A DNA stretch of 51,362 bases from Deltaproteobacteria bacterium (GCA_016874735.1 VGTI01000025.1:1-51362), one strand, 5' to 3'; positions 41,613-50,348 are shown, numbered from the stretch's first letter. The notes: generated by a model from the sequence alone, not told the origin. Program-made: numbers and translations.

Positions 41613-42167
41613 TTACTTACCCGGCGCAGGAGTCGGAGCGCTCGCTTTGCCAGCTATCTCCTTCAGTACGCTCTGCCCTAACTCGTCGATCTTCCTGTCC
41701 GCAACAGGTTTATCTTCCATTCTGTAAACTGCCCTGAGATTAGGACGCACGTTCGAGGCGTTCGCCATATTGTCGTCTTCAGCTAAGCCGCGCACACCCA
41801 TCACCGCCGATCGCGCGCGTGCGTCCGAACCGTCACCTTCTGGTCGCCCCTCTTTACTCGCAGCCTTGATAGCATTGGCTATAGTGCCGTCGCTATCGGG
41901 CTTGTGTTTGACGACGAGTACCGATACGTAGCCGTCCTTGCCGTCAGCCGTTTTGATAGCCCAGAACATCCCTTTGCGTTCCGTGGCGACCACCGCTTCG
42001 CCTGACTTCAGTGTGGTCAGCACCTGGCTCTTGTTGGTCGCATCGGCGTAAACCTCGACCCCATCCTTCTTGGCTTCGACATGTGCCGCGCGTGCTGAAC
42101 GGCTACCGATGGGCATTAGAATGGTCGCCGTGACGACTAAACAAAAAAACCTCAGCATCCCAGCCAT
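41613..42167 (-). CDS. Secreted SH3-domain protein
   Basis: This is an exported protein of about 184 residues with a Sec signal (LRFFCLVVTATILMPIGSRSA, cleavage near ARA-AHV). The next 65 residues are a bacterial SH3-like fold: VEVYADATNKSQVLTTLKSG, GEAVVATERKGMFWAIKT and DGKDGYVSVLVV match the pattern of SH3b domains that bind peptidoglycan or proteins. The C-terminal half is predicted helical and charged, ending in an Ala/Pro tail. ATG 42167 has AAGGGG upstream; the frame extends to 42218 but the extra residues precede the signal. It lies between tyrS and the M48 protease gene. The binding partner is unknown. Confidence 0.8.
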   Translation of the reverse strand: MAGMLRFFCLVVTATILMPIGSRSARAAHVEAKKDGVEVYADATNKSQVLTTLKSGEAVVATERKGMFWAIKTADGKDGYVSVLVVKHKPDSDGTIANAIKAASKEGRPEGDGSDARARSAVMGVRGLAEDDNMANASNVRPNLRAVYRMEDKPVADRKIDELGQSVLKEIAGKASAPTPAPGK

Positions 42168-42236
42168 AACGCTACCCCTTGGTGCGGGTTTGCAACCTTT
42201 GACCCCAGCTCGGCACAATGCGGCAAAAACTTTAGG

Positions 42237-43499
42237 CTAATCCGATAATCTCAAGCGAAAATAGTGCTTTTTACCCTTTTTCACCAGGCAGCCAGCATCG
42301 CCCTTGAATGCACTTTTGCCAATTTTGACATGGATATCATCCACCTTTTCGCCGTTGATGGCTAGCCCACCCTGCTCGACTAGACGTCGCGCCTCCGCTT
42401 TGGACGGCACTACTTTAGTTTTGACCAGGAGATCTAGGACTCCGAGCCCCTCACCAAGATCGGAGGCCGCTAGCAGTACCTCTGGTTCGTTGCCTCCAGC
42501 TGCAACGCCGCCGGCGAAAAGCTTCTCGGCGGCAAGGGCAGCCTGCTCGGCCGCCTCTTTGCCGTGCAGTAAGCGCGTAGCTTCGAAGGCCAGCACTTTT
42601 TTTGCTTCGTTGATACCTGCACCAGGAAGTGCTGCAAGACGACTAACTTCAGCCATGGGCAACTCGGTAAAGTAGGCCAAACAGTTGCCAACCACACTAT
42701 CCTCGACGTTACGCCAGTACTGGAAGTAATCATACGGACTGGTTAAGGTACCGTCGAGCCATACGGCACCCTTTTCCGTTTTACCCATCTTGCGCCCGTC
42801 ACTCGTGGTGAGAAGTGGCGTCGTGAGGCAAAACGCCTTGCCACCGGCTAGGCGCCGCACCAGTTCCATACCTGCAAGAATATTGCTCCACTGATCATCA
42901 CCGCCCATCTGCAGCGTGCACCGCTCTTGGCGGTACAAGTGGAGGAAGTCGTAGCTTTGCAGGAGCATGTAGTTGAATTCAAGAAATGACAGCCCCTTTT
43001 CGAGACGCTGCTTAAAACATTCAGCCGTCAGCATGCGATTGACGCTAAAATGAGGTCCGATCTCGCGCAAAAAATCTAAATAGTTTAGCGGTCCCAACCA
43101 GTCGTAGTTGTTTACCATGACCGCACGCGCGGGTGACGAGAAGTCGATAAAGTGGGCAAGTTGCTTCTTGATACCCACCATGTTGTTGGTGATCGTCTCG
43201 GCTGTGAGCATCTGGCGTAGCTCGGATTTACCAGTCGGATCTCCGACCATGACTGTGCCACCACCCACCACGACGACGACACGGCCTCCGGCTTGTTGCC
43301 ATCGTCTGAGAGTCATAATTTGAAGCAGGCTACCAACGTGGAGACTTGCCGCCGTGGGATCGAATCCGATGTAGGCAGTTCGCGGCGCCTCTTGTAAGTG
43401 CTCCCGCAGCTCGTCCTCGTGGGTAATTTGAGCGACTAGACCGCGCTCCCGCAGCGTTTCGATAAACCCCATGCCAGTGCTATCCTCATTTACAGGCAT
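42237..43499 (-). CDS. tyrS: Tyrosyl-tRNA synthetase
   Basis: TyrS charges tRNA-Tyr with tyrosine. The class I HIGH-type motif is FDPTAASLHVGSL, the tyrosine-binding block is NYMLLQSYDFLHLY with QMGGDDQWSNI, and the KMSKS-type motif is KMGKTEKGA. The C-terminal 60 residues form an S4 RNA-binding domain (SKAEARRLVEQGGLAING). The length of 420 residues is normal. I chose ATG 43499 because AGGAG lies seven bases upstream; ATG 43472, at the conserved MGFIETLRERG, is an alternative that removes nine residues. A CobU-like gene diverges from it with 65 bases between. Confidence 0.96.
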   Translation of the reverse strand: MPVNEDSTGMGFIETLRERGLVAQITHEDELREHLQEAPRTAYIGFDPTAASLHVGSLLQIMTLRRWQQAGGRVVVVVGGGTVMVGDPTGKSELRQMLTAETITNNMVGIKKQLAHFIDFSSPARAVMVNNYDWLGPLNYLDFLREIGPHFSVNRMLTAECFKQRLEKGLSFLEFNYMLLQSYDFLHLYRQERCTLQMGGDDQWSNILAGMELVRRLAGGKAFCLTTPLLTTSDGRKMGKTEKGAVWLDGTLTSPYDYFQYWRNVEDSVVGNCLAYFTELPMAEVSRLAALPGAGINEAKKVLAFEATRLLHGKEAAEQAALAAEKLFAGGVAAGGNEPEVLLAASDLGEGLGVLDLLVKTKVVPSKAEARRLVEQGGLAINGEKVDDIHVKIGKSAFKGDAGCLVKKGKKHYFRLRLSD

Positions 43500-43564
43500 C
43501 CATAGACTCCTGAGTGTTGAACCACACGTGCCTATGGACTGTTTCAAAGTACTAAAGGGACACC

Positions 43565-44152
43565 ATGAATAACTCGCAAGTACAGAGTCGTCCAGCCTGG
43601 ACGCAATCTAAATCCCCAATTCTCCTGCTAGGCAATGCACATAGCGGTAAATCAGAACTTGCCATCCAGTGCCTGAGACCGGACCTACCAGCCTTAGTCA
43701 TCGGTACAGCGCCACCGACCGAACCTGCCTTTCAAAGTAGGATAGCAGAACTCCAAGGACTGCGCCCAGCCACCTGGGACTGCATCTACGCTGGAACAGA
43801 TCTCGCGCTCGCGGTAAGCAGCGCCACCGCCGACGTAAAACAAGTCCTGATCGACTCGGTGAACCAGTGGCTGGCAACATTGCTGCTTGGCTACAGCGAC
43901 GATGCCGACGGTAGTGAACACGGGCGAACTGGGATGCTGAACTCGCGTATTGACGAACTTATTACGGTACTGAGGAGTCGTGCGGACACGCGTTTTGTCA
44001 TCGTGACGGCCGAGGTCGGCGGCGGCCCGGCACCGAGTCGCATGGCTGAGCGCCTCTTCCGCCAACATCTAGGCCTGGCCAATCAACGTTTGGCTCGTGT
44101 CGCCGCGAGCGTACTCGCCGTGCAGGCAGGGATTCCAACCATCTTAAAATGA
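43565..44152 (+). CDS. CobU-like nucleotidyltransferase/kinase
   Basis: This 195-residue cytoplasmic protein resembles CobU/CobP, which phosphorylates adenosylcobinamide and transfers GMP to it in cobalamin assembly. The P-loop is GNAHSGKS (usually GGARSGKS), and VTAEVGGGPAPSR with FRQHLGLANQRLARVA matches the conserved VTNEVG and R-x-x-G-x-x-NQ-x-x-A blocks. The P-loop and the TAEVG segment deviate from consensus, and no other cobalamin gene is in the window, so it may act in salvage or have another NTP-dependent role. GGGACACC precedes ATG 43565. It is divergent from tyrS. Family moderate to good, reaction uncertain. Confidence 0.8.
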   Translation: MNNSQVQSRPAWTQSKSPILLLGNAHSGKSELAIQCLRPDLPALVIGTAPPTEPAFQSRIAELQGLRPATWDCIYAGTDLALAVSSATADVKQVLIDSVNQWLATLLLGYSDDADGSEHGRTGMLNSRIDELITVLRSRADTRFVIVTAEVGGGPAPSRMAERLFRQHLGLANQRLARVAASVLAVQAGIPTILK

Positions 44153-44193
44153 TGACGAATGCCTAACTCTCGCATACAGTCTTAAGTAGCACA

Positions 44194-44239
44194 TTCATTG
44201 GATCTCTCATCGGATAGTTCATCGGATCTCTCATTGATT
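44194..44239. repeat. Near-identical 22-base direct repeats upstream of barrel gene
   Basis: The segments 44194-44215 and 44218-44239 are the same except for three bases, sharing the core GGATCTCTCAT, at a period of 24. A partial third copy (ATCGGAGGT) overlaps the ribosome-binding site of the gene at 44256. The array may be a regulatory site or simple slippage duplication. Confidence 0.7.
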
Positions 44240-44255
44240 ACATCGGAGGTAGCGC

Positions 44256-44903
44256 ATGTTGTCACGTTTTACACGAGTTCTAGCACTTCCCATTCTGATG
44301 GCTGCCACACTGCAAAGCACCGCTGCATTGGCTCTTATTGATGCCCAGGGCATGGTCGGTCGCCGTTGGTATAAACTCGGCACCGATCCTGCGACAAAAG
44401 TGAGCTCGCAAGAAATTGCGGTCGCTGCGCACTTGAGTCCTATCCCACTGGTTCCCGTCTCCTTTGGTGCTCGTGTTGCCGCCGGCACTTTGGACACCAC
44501 TCAGCTCAAGGGTATCTACGGGGCCTCGTCCATTGACGCGGGCGCTGTCATGGAAGCTGGGCTCGATGTCATGGCATGGATACCTCTCGTTCCGATCATC
44601 ACTCCTTACGTCCGCCTTAATATCCCCGTCTACGGGACCTGGCTGGTAAAAGGTAAGCTCATCGACACGTCTCTACTCAGCGTCCCCTTTGAGCGCGCAG
44701 CCAAAGTAAGCGGCACCCAACTAAGCGTTGGTGCCAAGTACTCTGTGCTCCCCCTGATCTCGGTCCTGTTCGAGGCCAACTACGGTAAAGAGAGCTGGAA
44801 ATCCACTTCCGTTAAGGTTAACAACGTCACCATTGACGACGACTCGAAAACCTACACCCTTGATTCACAAGCAGTGCTGCTCGGTGTTGAAGTCGGCCTC
44901 TAG
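44256..44903 (+). CDS. Small outer-membrane beta-barrel protein
   Basis: This 215-residue exported protein has a Sec signal (core LALPILMAATLQSTAA) and then a chain of alternating-residue strands, such as IPLVPVSFGARVA, GLDVMAWIPLVPIITPYVRL, TQLSVGAKYSVLPL and VLLGVEVGL at the C-terminus. This indicates a small, probably eight-stranded, outer-membrane barrel; I do not assign a named family. GGAGGTAGCGC precedes ATG 44256. It is followed by a long hairpin that probably ends its transcript. The direct repeats just upstream may control it. Confidence 0.72.
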   Translation: MLSRFTRVLALPILMAATLQSTAALALIDAQGMVGRRWYKLGTDPATKVSSQEIAVAAHLSPIPLVPVSFGARVAAGTLDTTQLKGIYGASSIDAGAVMEAGLDVMAWIPLVPIITPYVRLNIPVYGTWLVKGKLIDTSLLSVPFERAAKVSGTQLSVGAKYSVLPLISVLFEANYGKESWKSTSVKVNNVTIDDDSKTYTLDSQAVLLGVEVGL

Positions 44904-44931
44904 CCAAAAACCCGCAGCGCGGCAAATCACG

Positions 44932-44973
44932 AACCCACCTAATCAGCCGTTATGACGGCTAGTTAGGTGGGTT
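44932..44973. terminator. Long hairpin terminator
   Basis: AACCCACCTAA (44932-44942) pairs with TTAGGTGGGTT (44963-44973), and inside it AGCCGT (44945-44950) pairs with ACGGCT (44955-44960) around TATG. A short T run (TTTCT) follows. It separates the barrel gene from the CXXCH lipoprotein gene and would work in either direction. Confidence 0.8.
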
Positions 44974-45059
44974 TCTCACGTATTTGCCTAAAGTTTTTCG
45001 TCAAAATGCCGATAAGGGTGACACAGGAAAATGGAACTACACCCTTAGAGGCAATCACC

Positions 45060-45707
45060 ATGGGCAACCATTCCAACCTAAGTATTTTAGCTTTTGTAAG
45101 CCGAACTGCCACCACGCTGGTAACTACGTGCCTTTTACTTCTGGCTTGCAGTGTTCCGGCTGCCCCCCAGCAACCATTTGCGGGACGCAACCTTGGCGGC
45201 GGCGATGCCTGTAAGGCGACGGAGACTGAGGAAAAGAAGACTGATAAAAAGAAAGCGGCCGCCCTAGTCGATAAAAAATCAAGCGCCAAAGACGATGAGG
45301 AAGAAGAAGACGAGGAAGCTAACTGCGACGAGAAGCCAGCCACCGCCAAAGGTAGCGGCACCGCAGCGGCTATAGCTAACGGGATCGTCACACCGATAAC
45401 TGCGGCCCAGCCCCTTCCGCCTGCAGGTCAGCTTCCCTCGCAGCAGCTGCCTGGGACACAGCCCATGGCGCAGACTGTCACTTACTCAGGCGGCGTTAGC
45501 GCCTATCTAAGCCGAGCTTGCACCAGCTGCCACGGTGGTGGCTTTTTCGGTAAGTCACCAAATCTCAGCAACTACGAGGCAGCAAAGGCGGGCGCCGCGG
45601 CCTCCCTCGCCTCGATGAAAGCTGGAAGAATGCCAACGAGCGGCAAACCTGCCGATGCCGACATCAAACTCATAGAGTCGTGGATCCAAGGCGGTATGGC
45701 GCAGTAA
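45060..45707 (+). CDS. Lipoprotein with CXXCH heme-binding motif
   Basis: This is a 215-residue exported lipoprotein: the signal ends LLLAC, preceded by TTLVTTCL. After it comes a charged block of about 45 residues (KKTDKKKAAALVDKK, then DDEEEEDEE), an Ala/Pro/Gln-rich linker, and a small C-terminal domain with CTSCH followed by a glycine-rich loop and a KAGRMPTSGKPADADIKLIE block. CTSCH plus a downstream methionine (GRMPT) as a possible axial ligand is the pattern of a mono-heme c-type cytochrome, as in peroxidase- or oxidase-linked domains. I chose ATG 45060 because GAGGCAATCACC precedes it; the open frame starts at 44967 inside the terminator hairpin. It could be an electron-transfer lipoprotein. 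Confidence 0.78.
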   Translation: MGNHSNLSILAFVSRTATTLVTTCLLLLACSVPAAPQQPFAGRNLGGGDACKATETEEKKTDKKKAAALVDKKSSAKDDEEEEDEEANCDEKPATAKGSGTAAAIANGIVTPITAAQPLPPAGQLPSQQLPGTQPMAQTVTYSGGVSAYLSRACTSCHGGGFFGKSPNLSNYEAAKAGAAASLASMKAGRMPTSGKPADADIKLIESWIQGGMAQ

Positions 45708-45716
45708 TCACCAGCG

Positions 45717-46436
45717 TCACTGCTTGATAGCCTGCACCAGACGGCAAGCACCGAAAAGATAGGATTTCACGGAATCGACGATATATCCTCGCTCATAAAG
45801 AGCGGAGCGTAGCTCGTCCGGTGTATAAAACGATCCCACACTTTGGGGTAGATATTTGTAGGCGTCGCGGTCGCTTAAAATCCCACCTATGAAAGGCAAG
45901 ATGTGGTGGAAATAAAGTTGAAACACCGCACCCAGTAACCCGCGCTTAGGAATAAAGAACTCCAGGATCAGCAGTGTGCCGCCAATTTTGAGCACACGGT
46001 GGAACTCCTGCAAGGCCTTGCCCCGATCCACGACGTTGCGCAGGCCGAACGAAATACTGACGCAGTCAAATTTGGCATCAGGTAAGGCCAAGGCCTCGGC
46101 ACTCATACGAGTGAGACGCACCGCCTGCTTAAGGCCGCTCGTGTTCACCTTGGTTTGGCCGATGGCCAGCATCTCTGCGGAGATATCGGCCCCGATGAGC
46201 TCGCTGTATTCGGGGTGCTTGTGTCCCACAGTCAAGAGGACATCGGCAGTACCCGTCGCACAGTCGAGATAGGCACCTCCTGGGCGATATGGCACTAAAG
46301 CCGCCAAATGCCGCCGCCACCGCTGATCCTGACGAGCGCTAAGTAGCCGATTTAGAAGGTCATAGCGCGGCGCCACCCGGTCAAACATGGCGGCAATCTT
46401 GGCTTCGCTCTCGGGGCGCTGAATAGGATTAGTCAC
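45717..46436 (-). CDS. ubiE: UbiE/MenG C-methyltransferase
   Basis: This 239-residue SAM-dependent enzyme methylates demethylmenaquinone to menaquinone (and, in some organisms, the ubiquinone precursor) on the cytoplasmic face of the membrane. Motif I is YLDCATGTADV, motif II is CVSISFGLRNVVD, and GTLLILEFFIPK follows; the N-terminal VAPRYDLLNRLLSARQDQRWR is diagnostic. The start is GTG 46436, with GAGGTCCTGTC upstream. It is 78 bases after miaA on the same strand and ends only nine bases from the convergent CXXCH lipoprotein. Whether menaquinone or ubiquinone is the substrate cannot be read here. Confidence 0.95.
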   Translation of the reverse strand: MTNPIQRPESEAKIAAMFDRVAPRYDLLNRLLSARQDQRWRRHLAALVPYRPGGAYLDCATGTADVLLTVGHKHPEYSELIGADISAEMLAIGQTKVNTSGLKQAVRLTRMSAEALALPDAKFDCVSISFGLRNVVDRGKALQEFHRVLKIGGTLLILEFFIPKRGLLGAVFQLYFHHILPFIGGILSDRDAYKYLPQSVGSFYTPDELRSALYERGYIVDSVKSYLFGACRLVQAIKQ

Positions 46437-46514
46437 GACAGGACCTCATGCATAGATGAGCTCCCAGTATTAGCCGCGCCAGGAGGCGGCATCAAGCCTA
46501 AACCGGACCGACCT

Positions 46515-47447
46515 TCACCGAAGGCCCTCGCGCAAAGACGCAAGCACAGCATCGAAGGGTTCATCGCCACTAAGCCTAAGGTCGGCCGTTAAACGCCGAA
46601 ACCAGGTGCATTGGCGCTTGGCGTACTGCCTCGTCGCCGCAACGATCGCGTCTTCCAACTGGTCTTCCCGCAACTGACCCTGCAGGTAAGCGCACACTTG
46701 TTTATAGCCGATACTCTGCATGGGCTTCGCCGCAGGACTGATACCGCTGGCTAGCAGATCTTTAACCTCGTCAATCAATCCTTGAGCCAACATCGCTCTA
46801 GTGCGCCGTTCAATGCGTGCGTGCAGAACCGGGCGCAATGGTTCGATGACGATGACCAAAGCGGCAGGATCAGCGGGCTGCTCCGCGGTTAAGCCTGCAT
46901 CCGCCAGGGGACGCCCGAGCAAACGCACAAGCTCCAGGGACCTGAGTAAACGGACGCGGTCGTTTGGATGAAGCCCAGCCGCACGAACGGGATCGATGGC
47001 CCTTAGGTCCTCAAGCAGCTTGGTATTGGGAAGCGCCCTCAGTTCGTCACGCAAGCGCGCGTCCTGAGGTAAATCGCTATGCCATCCTTGCCCGAGGAAA
47101 GCCCTCAGGTAGAGCCCGGTCCCCCCAACGATGACGGGAAGCCGTCCACGGTCCCATATCTCTGTTTTGCACTGATGGGCGGTCGCTGCAAATAGGGCGG
47201 CATCGTAATTCTCATGCGCCTGCACGACATCCAAAAGATGATGCGGTACGCGCGATCGTTCGGCAGCCGTGGCCTTGGCAGCACCAATCATGAAACCACG
47301 GTAAACTTGCACGGAATCACAGTTGATGATTTCGCCATCAAGAGCTTCACTCAGGGCAAGGCCAAGAGCGGATTTACCAGACCCCGTGGGGCCAGCGATC
47401 ACCACATAGCTCTTTGCCTTGCTTTTGATGGATGCCTCCGTCGTCAC
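46515..47447 (-). CDS. miaA: tRNA dimethylallyltransferase
   Basis: MiaA transfers a dimethylallyl group to A37 of tRNAs that read UNN codons. The P-loop is AGPTGSGKS, with the DSVQVYRGFMIGAAK block, VGGTGLYLRAFL and, near the end, KQCTWFRR typical of the family. The 310-residue length is usual. I chose GTG 47447, which overlaps the mutL stop as GTGA and gives the N-terminus VTTEASIK; the open frame extends 13 codons upstream into mutL with no ribosome-binding site. It is translationally coupled to mutL. Confidence 0.96.
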   Translation of the reverse strand: MTTEASIKSKAKSYVVIAGPTGSGKSALGLALSEALDGEIINCDSVQVYRGFMIGAAKATAAERSRVPHHLLDVVQAHENYDAALFAATAHQCKTEIWDRGRLPVIVGGTGLYLRAFLGQGWHSDLPQDARLRDELRALPNTKLLEDLRAIDPVRAAGLHPNDRVRLLRSLELVRLLGRPLADAGLTAEQPADPAALVIVIEPLRPVLHARIERRTRAMLAQGLIDEVKDLLASGISPAAKPMQSIGYKQVCAYLQGQLREDQLEDAIVAATRQYAKRQCTWFRRLTADLRLSGDEPFDAVLASLREGLR

Positions 47448-49366
47448 CGATCGAACCACTGCGCAACTTGCGATTGATGCCACCACCTAAGGACACGTCT
47501 GCCATGCGGACAGTTGTGATAGAAATCCACGGTTGAAGCTTCTGCCAAAAGCTGCCGCACCTCGTTCGCCGGCAGGTCTTCGCCTGCACGCACAGCCGCA
47601 TGACAGGCCACGCTGGCCAGTAGGAGGCGCATCAGTTCAGCATTGGAATCGGCTGGTTCAGTGCCGCCTGGGCGCTCGCAGTAAATATCTTTCAAACCGT
47701 CGCCTAGATGTTCAAATAGTCCAATCACGTCGCGACCGGCAAGGAGGCTGGGCACGGCCTTAACAAGTACGGTAGTTGTACTCTCAACTCCGTACTCAAA
47801 ACCGCGACCCTTCAGGTCCTGACGACGTTCTCCTAGCAGTGCCACCGTGGCCGGCGACAACTCTACGGCCTCGGGCACGAGTAATCGCTGGCTTTGATGG
47901 AGCAACGACTCATCGTTTACCAGTCGCTCGTAGATAATCCGCTCGTGGAACGCGTGCTGATCCACGACCAACATCCGCTCCTGGTCCGTGAACAGCAGAT
48001 AACACTGAGCGAAAGCACCAAGAAAACGCAGCTCACCCCAGTTGATGGCCGGCACAGCAGTTGGGCGCTCGACGATGGTGGGAGTTTCCAGCAAGCGATC
48101 GATACTAGCCTTGTCGAATACGGGACCGCCCACGGGCGTACTGGGCATGCGCATGGACGTGGCTAGATCGCCGTCGGCCCGCGTGCTTAGCGTCATCCGC
48201 GGCGCTGCGAACGGCCGCGCACTGGCCATCGCTGGCAACGGGGAACGGGGACTGCTGGCGGCCTCGGCTGTGACCCCTACCCGATTCCCAAACATACTGC
48301 CAACCACACTCCCGGTCACATGATCTGTCCCAGTCCCTGCACCGGCCCAATTTGCGGCTCGCATCTTGTCGCGAATCCCGAGCGCAATGAGATTTTGCAC
48401 CTCGTCCGGGTACTGAAACCTGACCTCGGTCTTGGCTGGGTGTACGTTGACATCCACCAGCGATGGATCGGTGCGCAGATGCAATACAACGGCGGGGAAC
48501 TTACCCTTCATCAGATGACTGTGGTAACCGCGCAGGACACCGTAACGCAGCACTTTGTCTTTGACCATGCGCCCGTTAACGAAGGTGTAGAGACTCTTGC
48601 TCGTCGCCTTCTCTAGCCCCGGCGGTGACACCAGGGCCTCAACCTCACCAAAGCGACCGCTGGTGCGCACGTAGACCAGCTGATCGCCATCTTTGCCAAC
48701 TACGACCCGGCTGCGTTCGCGCAGGACCTGCTCGCCAAACCAGGGGGCGGCCTCGAGTACTAGAGGGCTCACGCGCAAGTGATCGCGCCCATTGTGGCGC
48801 ACTGAGAAACCAACCGTGGGCCGACAAAGAGCGAAGGACTGCATAAGTTCGAGGATGTGACTGAATTCGGTGGCAGGCGATTTGAGAAACTTAGCCCGCA
48901 CGGGGACATTGTAAAAAAGATTCTCCACCGCCACCGTGGTACCCTCGGGACCAGACCATGGCAGCGTTTGTGGCGCTTCCTCCCCAGTGACGGTAATTTT
49001 TGTACCAGTCCTCTGCCCCACCTCGCGCGTCGCCAGGGAAAACTGACTCACAGCGGCAATGGATGCCAAGGCCTCGCCGCGAAAACCCATGGAGCTGATG
49101 CTGAAGAGCTGATCAGCGTCGCGGATCTTGCTGGTCGCATGGCGCCGCAGGGCTAGGGCCGCGTCTTCACCGCTCATACCGCCGCCGTTGTCGGTGACGG
49201 CAATGCTCCGCAGCCCACCCATCTCAAGATTTACGTCAATTTGGGTGGCGCCGGCGTCGAGCGCATTTTCTACCAGTTCTTTGACCACACTAGCCGGTCG
49301 TTCAACGACTTCACCAGCAGCGATCTTGTTTATCACGTGGTCTTCGAGTAAGTGTATCTTTCCCAT
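47444..49366 (-). CDS. mutL: DNA mismatch repair protein MutL
   Basis: MutL couples mismatch recognition by MutS to strand removal. The 640-residue protein has the GHKL ATPase in the N-terminal third (NKIAAGEVVERPASVVKELV, DNGGGM, SMGFRGEALASI) and a linker of about 100 residues. The C-terminal dimerisation domain carries the endonuclease motif DQHAFHERIIYE (D-Q-H-A-x-x-E-x-x-x-x-E), plus ACHAAVRAG and CPHGRR. The intact motif indicates a nicking endonuclease rather than the MutH-dependent type; the usual CPHGRP reads CPHGRR. ATG 49366 has GGAGCG upstream. It is first in the mutL-miaA-ubiE run and divergent from engB. Confidence 0.97.
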   Translation of the reverse strand: MGKIHLLEDHVINKIAAGEVVERPASVVKELVENALDAGATQIDVNLEMGGLRSIAVTDNGGGMSGEDAALALRRHATSKIRDADQLFSISSMGFRGEALASIAAVSQFSLATREVGQRTGTKITVTGEEAPQTLPWSGPEGTTVAVENLFYNVPVRAKFLKSPATEFSHILELMQSFALCRPTVGFSVRHNGRDHLRVSPLVLEAAPWFGEQVLRERSRVVVGKDGDQLVYVRTSGRFGEVEALVSPPGLEKATSKSLYTFVNGRMVKDKVLRYGVLRGYHSHLMKGKFPAVVLHLRTDPSLVDVNVHPAKTEVRFQYPDEVQNLIALGIRDKMRAANWAGAGTGTDHVTGSVVGSMFGNRVGVTAEAASSPRSPLPAMASARPFAAPRMTLSTRADGDLATSMRMPSTPVGGPVFDKASIDRLLETPTIVERPTAVPAINWGELRFLGAFAQCYLLFTDQERMLVVDQHAFHERIIYERLVNDESLLHQSQRLLVPEAVELSPATVALLGERRQDLKGRGFEYGVESTTTVLVKAVPSLLAGRDVIGLFEHLGDGLKDIYCERPGGTEPADSNAELMRLLLASVACHAAVRAGEDLPANEVRQLLAEASTVDFYHNCPHGRRVLRWWHQSQVAQWFDR

Positions 49367-49434
49367 GGGACCGCTCCGAGTAAGAGCCGCTCAGTCCATG
49401 CGGCAAATTGAGAATTTTAACGGGGTCCTGATCT

Positions 49435-50025
49435 ATGCAATGCTCCTATATCACCAGCGCCCAAAGGGCGCACCAGCTTCCTGATTTAGGGGCTCCCGAG
49501 ATTGCCATGGTGGGGCGTTCCAACTGCGGCAAGTCGAGTTTGCTTAATGCCCTGACTGGACGTCGTAATTTGGCACGGGCCAGCAGTACTCCTGGACGCA
49601 CGCAGATGGTCAACTTCTTTGCCATTGACCGCGCCGACGGGCGCATCATCCTAGCCGATCTGCCGGGTTACGGCTTCAGCGCCAGCGGCCGCGAGGCACG
49701 GCGTCATTGGCAAGAACTCATCACCGCCTACCTGAAGCGCCCAGCATTGAAACAGGTCCTGTTCCTGCTCGACATCCGCCGCTCTGATCCCCCGGGGGAC
49801 GAGGACTTGGAGCTCCTGAGCTCACTTGTTGCCGGTCGCGCCGCCGTGCTGCCGGTCTTAACCAAGGCCGACAAGTTGTCTGGAGCCGCCGCCAAAGTGC
49901 AGATGCGCAAGTTTATAGGTCACTTAGAGGCCGTCGGACTGATGGTGCCGACGGTAGCGGTAACGTCGGTACTCAAGCAAACCGGTATAGCCGACCTGCG
50001 TCGCGACATCGGTCTTGTGGAGTGA
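49435..50025 (+). CDS. engB: GTP-binding ribosome biogenesis protein EngB (YsxC/YihA)
   Basis: EngB is a TrmE-Era-type GTPase needed for large ribosomal subunit assembly. The G1 motif is VGRSNCGKSSLLN, switch I and G2 region STPGRTQMVNFF, G3 DLPGYGFS, and G4 LTKADKL. The 196-residue length is typical. ATG 49435 is the only possible start in frame, since a TGA lies two codons upstream; GGGG before it serves as the ribosome-binding site. The gene is divergent from mutL and convergent with a small hypothetical gene 42 bases downstream. Confidence 0.95.
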   Translation: MQCSYITSAQRAHQLPDLGAPEIAMVGRSNCGKSSLLNALTGRRNLARASSTPGRTQMVNFFAIDRADGRIILADLPGYGFSASGREARRHWQELITAYLKRPALKQVLFLLDIRRSDPPGDEDLELLSSLVAGRAAVLPVLTKADKLSGAAAKVQMRKFIGHLEAVGLMVPTVAVTSVLKQTGIADLRRDIGLVE

Positions 50026-50067
50026 ACAAAGCCCAACGAACCTAACGAGCCCTGGGAATTGAGAGAC

Positions 50068-50313
50068 TCAGTCTATCGCCGCTTGCGCCTTGAGCACTTT
50101 TTCGCAGAAGTCCCAAAGCACCGACTTCTGGTCGACGTGACGCATCAGGGTCCCCAGGCGGTGCGCCAAGACACCAGCCATTTCCCGCGGGTCTATCTGA
50201 CCCTCGCGGAGATGGTTCACTATGACCGCATCAATTTCGTCGGCGACCTTGAGGAGGCGCTCAGCCTCGGCGTCTAGGCGCTTTTGCTCTGGAAACTTGA
50301 TGATCTTAGCCAT
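50068..50313 (-). CDS. Small hypothetical protein
   Basis: This 81-residue cytoplasmic protein is not recognised. It begins MAKIIKFPEQKRL, a start seen in several small conserved proteins of gamma- and delta-type bacteria, and continues as helix-forming, charged sequence (DAEAERLLKVADEIDAV, then HLREGQIDPREM and VLAHRLGTLMRHVD). It has a single cysteine near the C-terminus. GGAGGTTGCC precedes ATG 50313, which makes it a credible gene. It lies between engB and lpdA on the opposite strand. A helical adaptor or regulator is possible but unsupported. Confidence 0.65.
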   Translation of the reverse strand: MAKIIKFPEQKRLDAEAERLLKVADEIDAVIVNHLREGQIDPREMAGVLAHRLGTLMRHVDQKSVLWDFCEKVLKAQAAID

Positions 50314-50331
50314 GGCAACCTCCGCCTTATA

Positions 50332-50348
50332 TTTGCCTTATCGGCAAA
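50332..50348. promoter_or_regulatory. Small inverted repeat upstream of the 81-residue gene
   Basis: TTTGCC (50332-50337) and GGCAAA (50343-50348) form a 6-bp stem with a 5-base loop, 19 bases upstream of the minus-strand start codon at 50313. It could be an operator or leader hairpin; no factor is implied. Confidence 0.25.
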
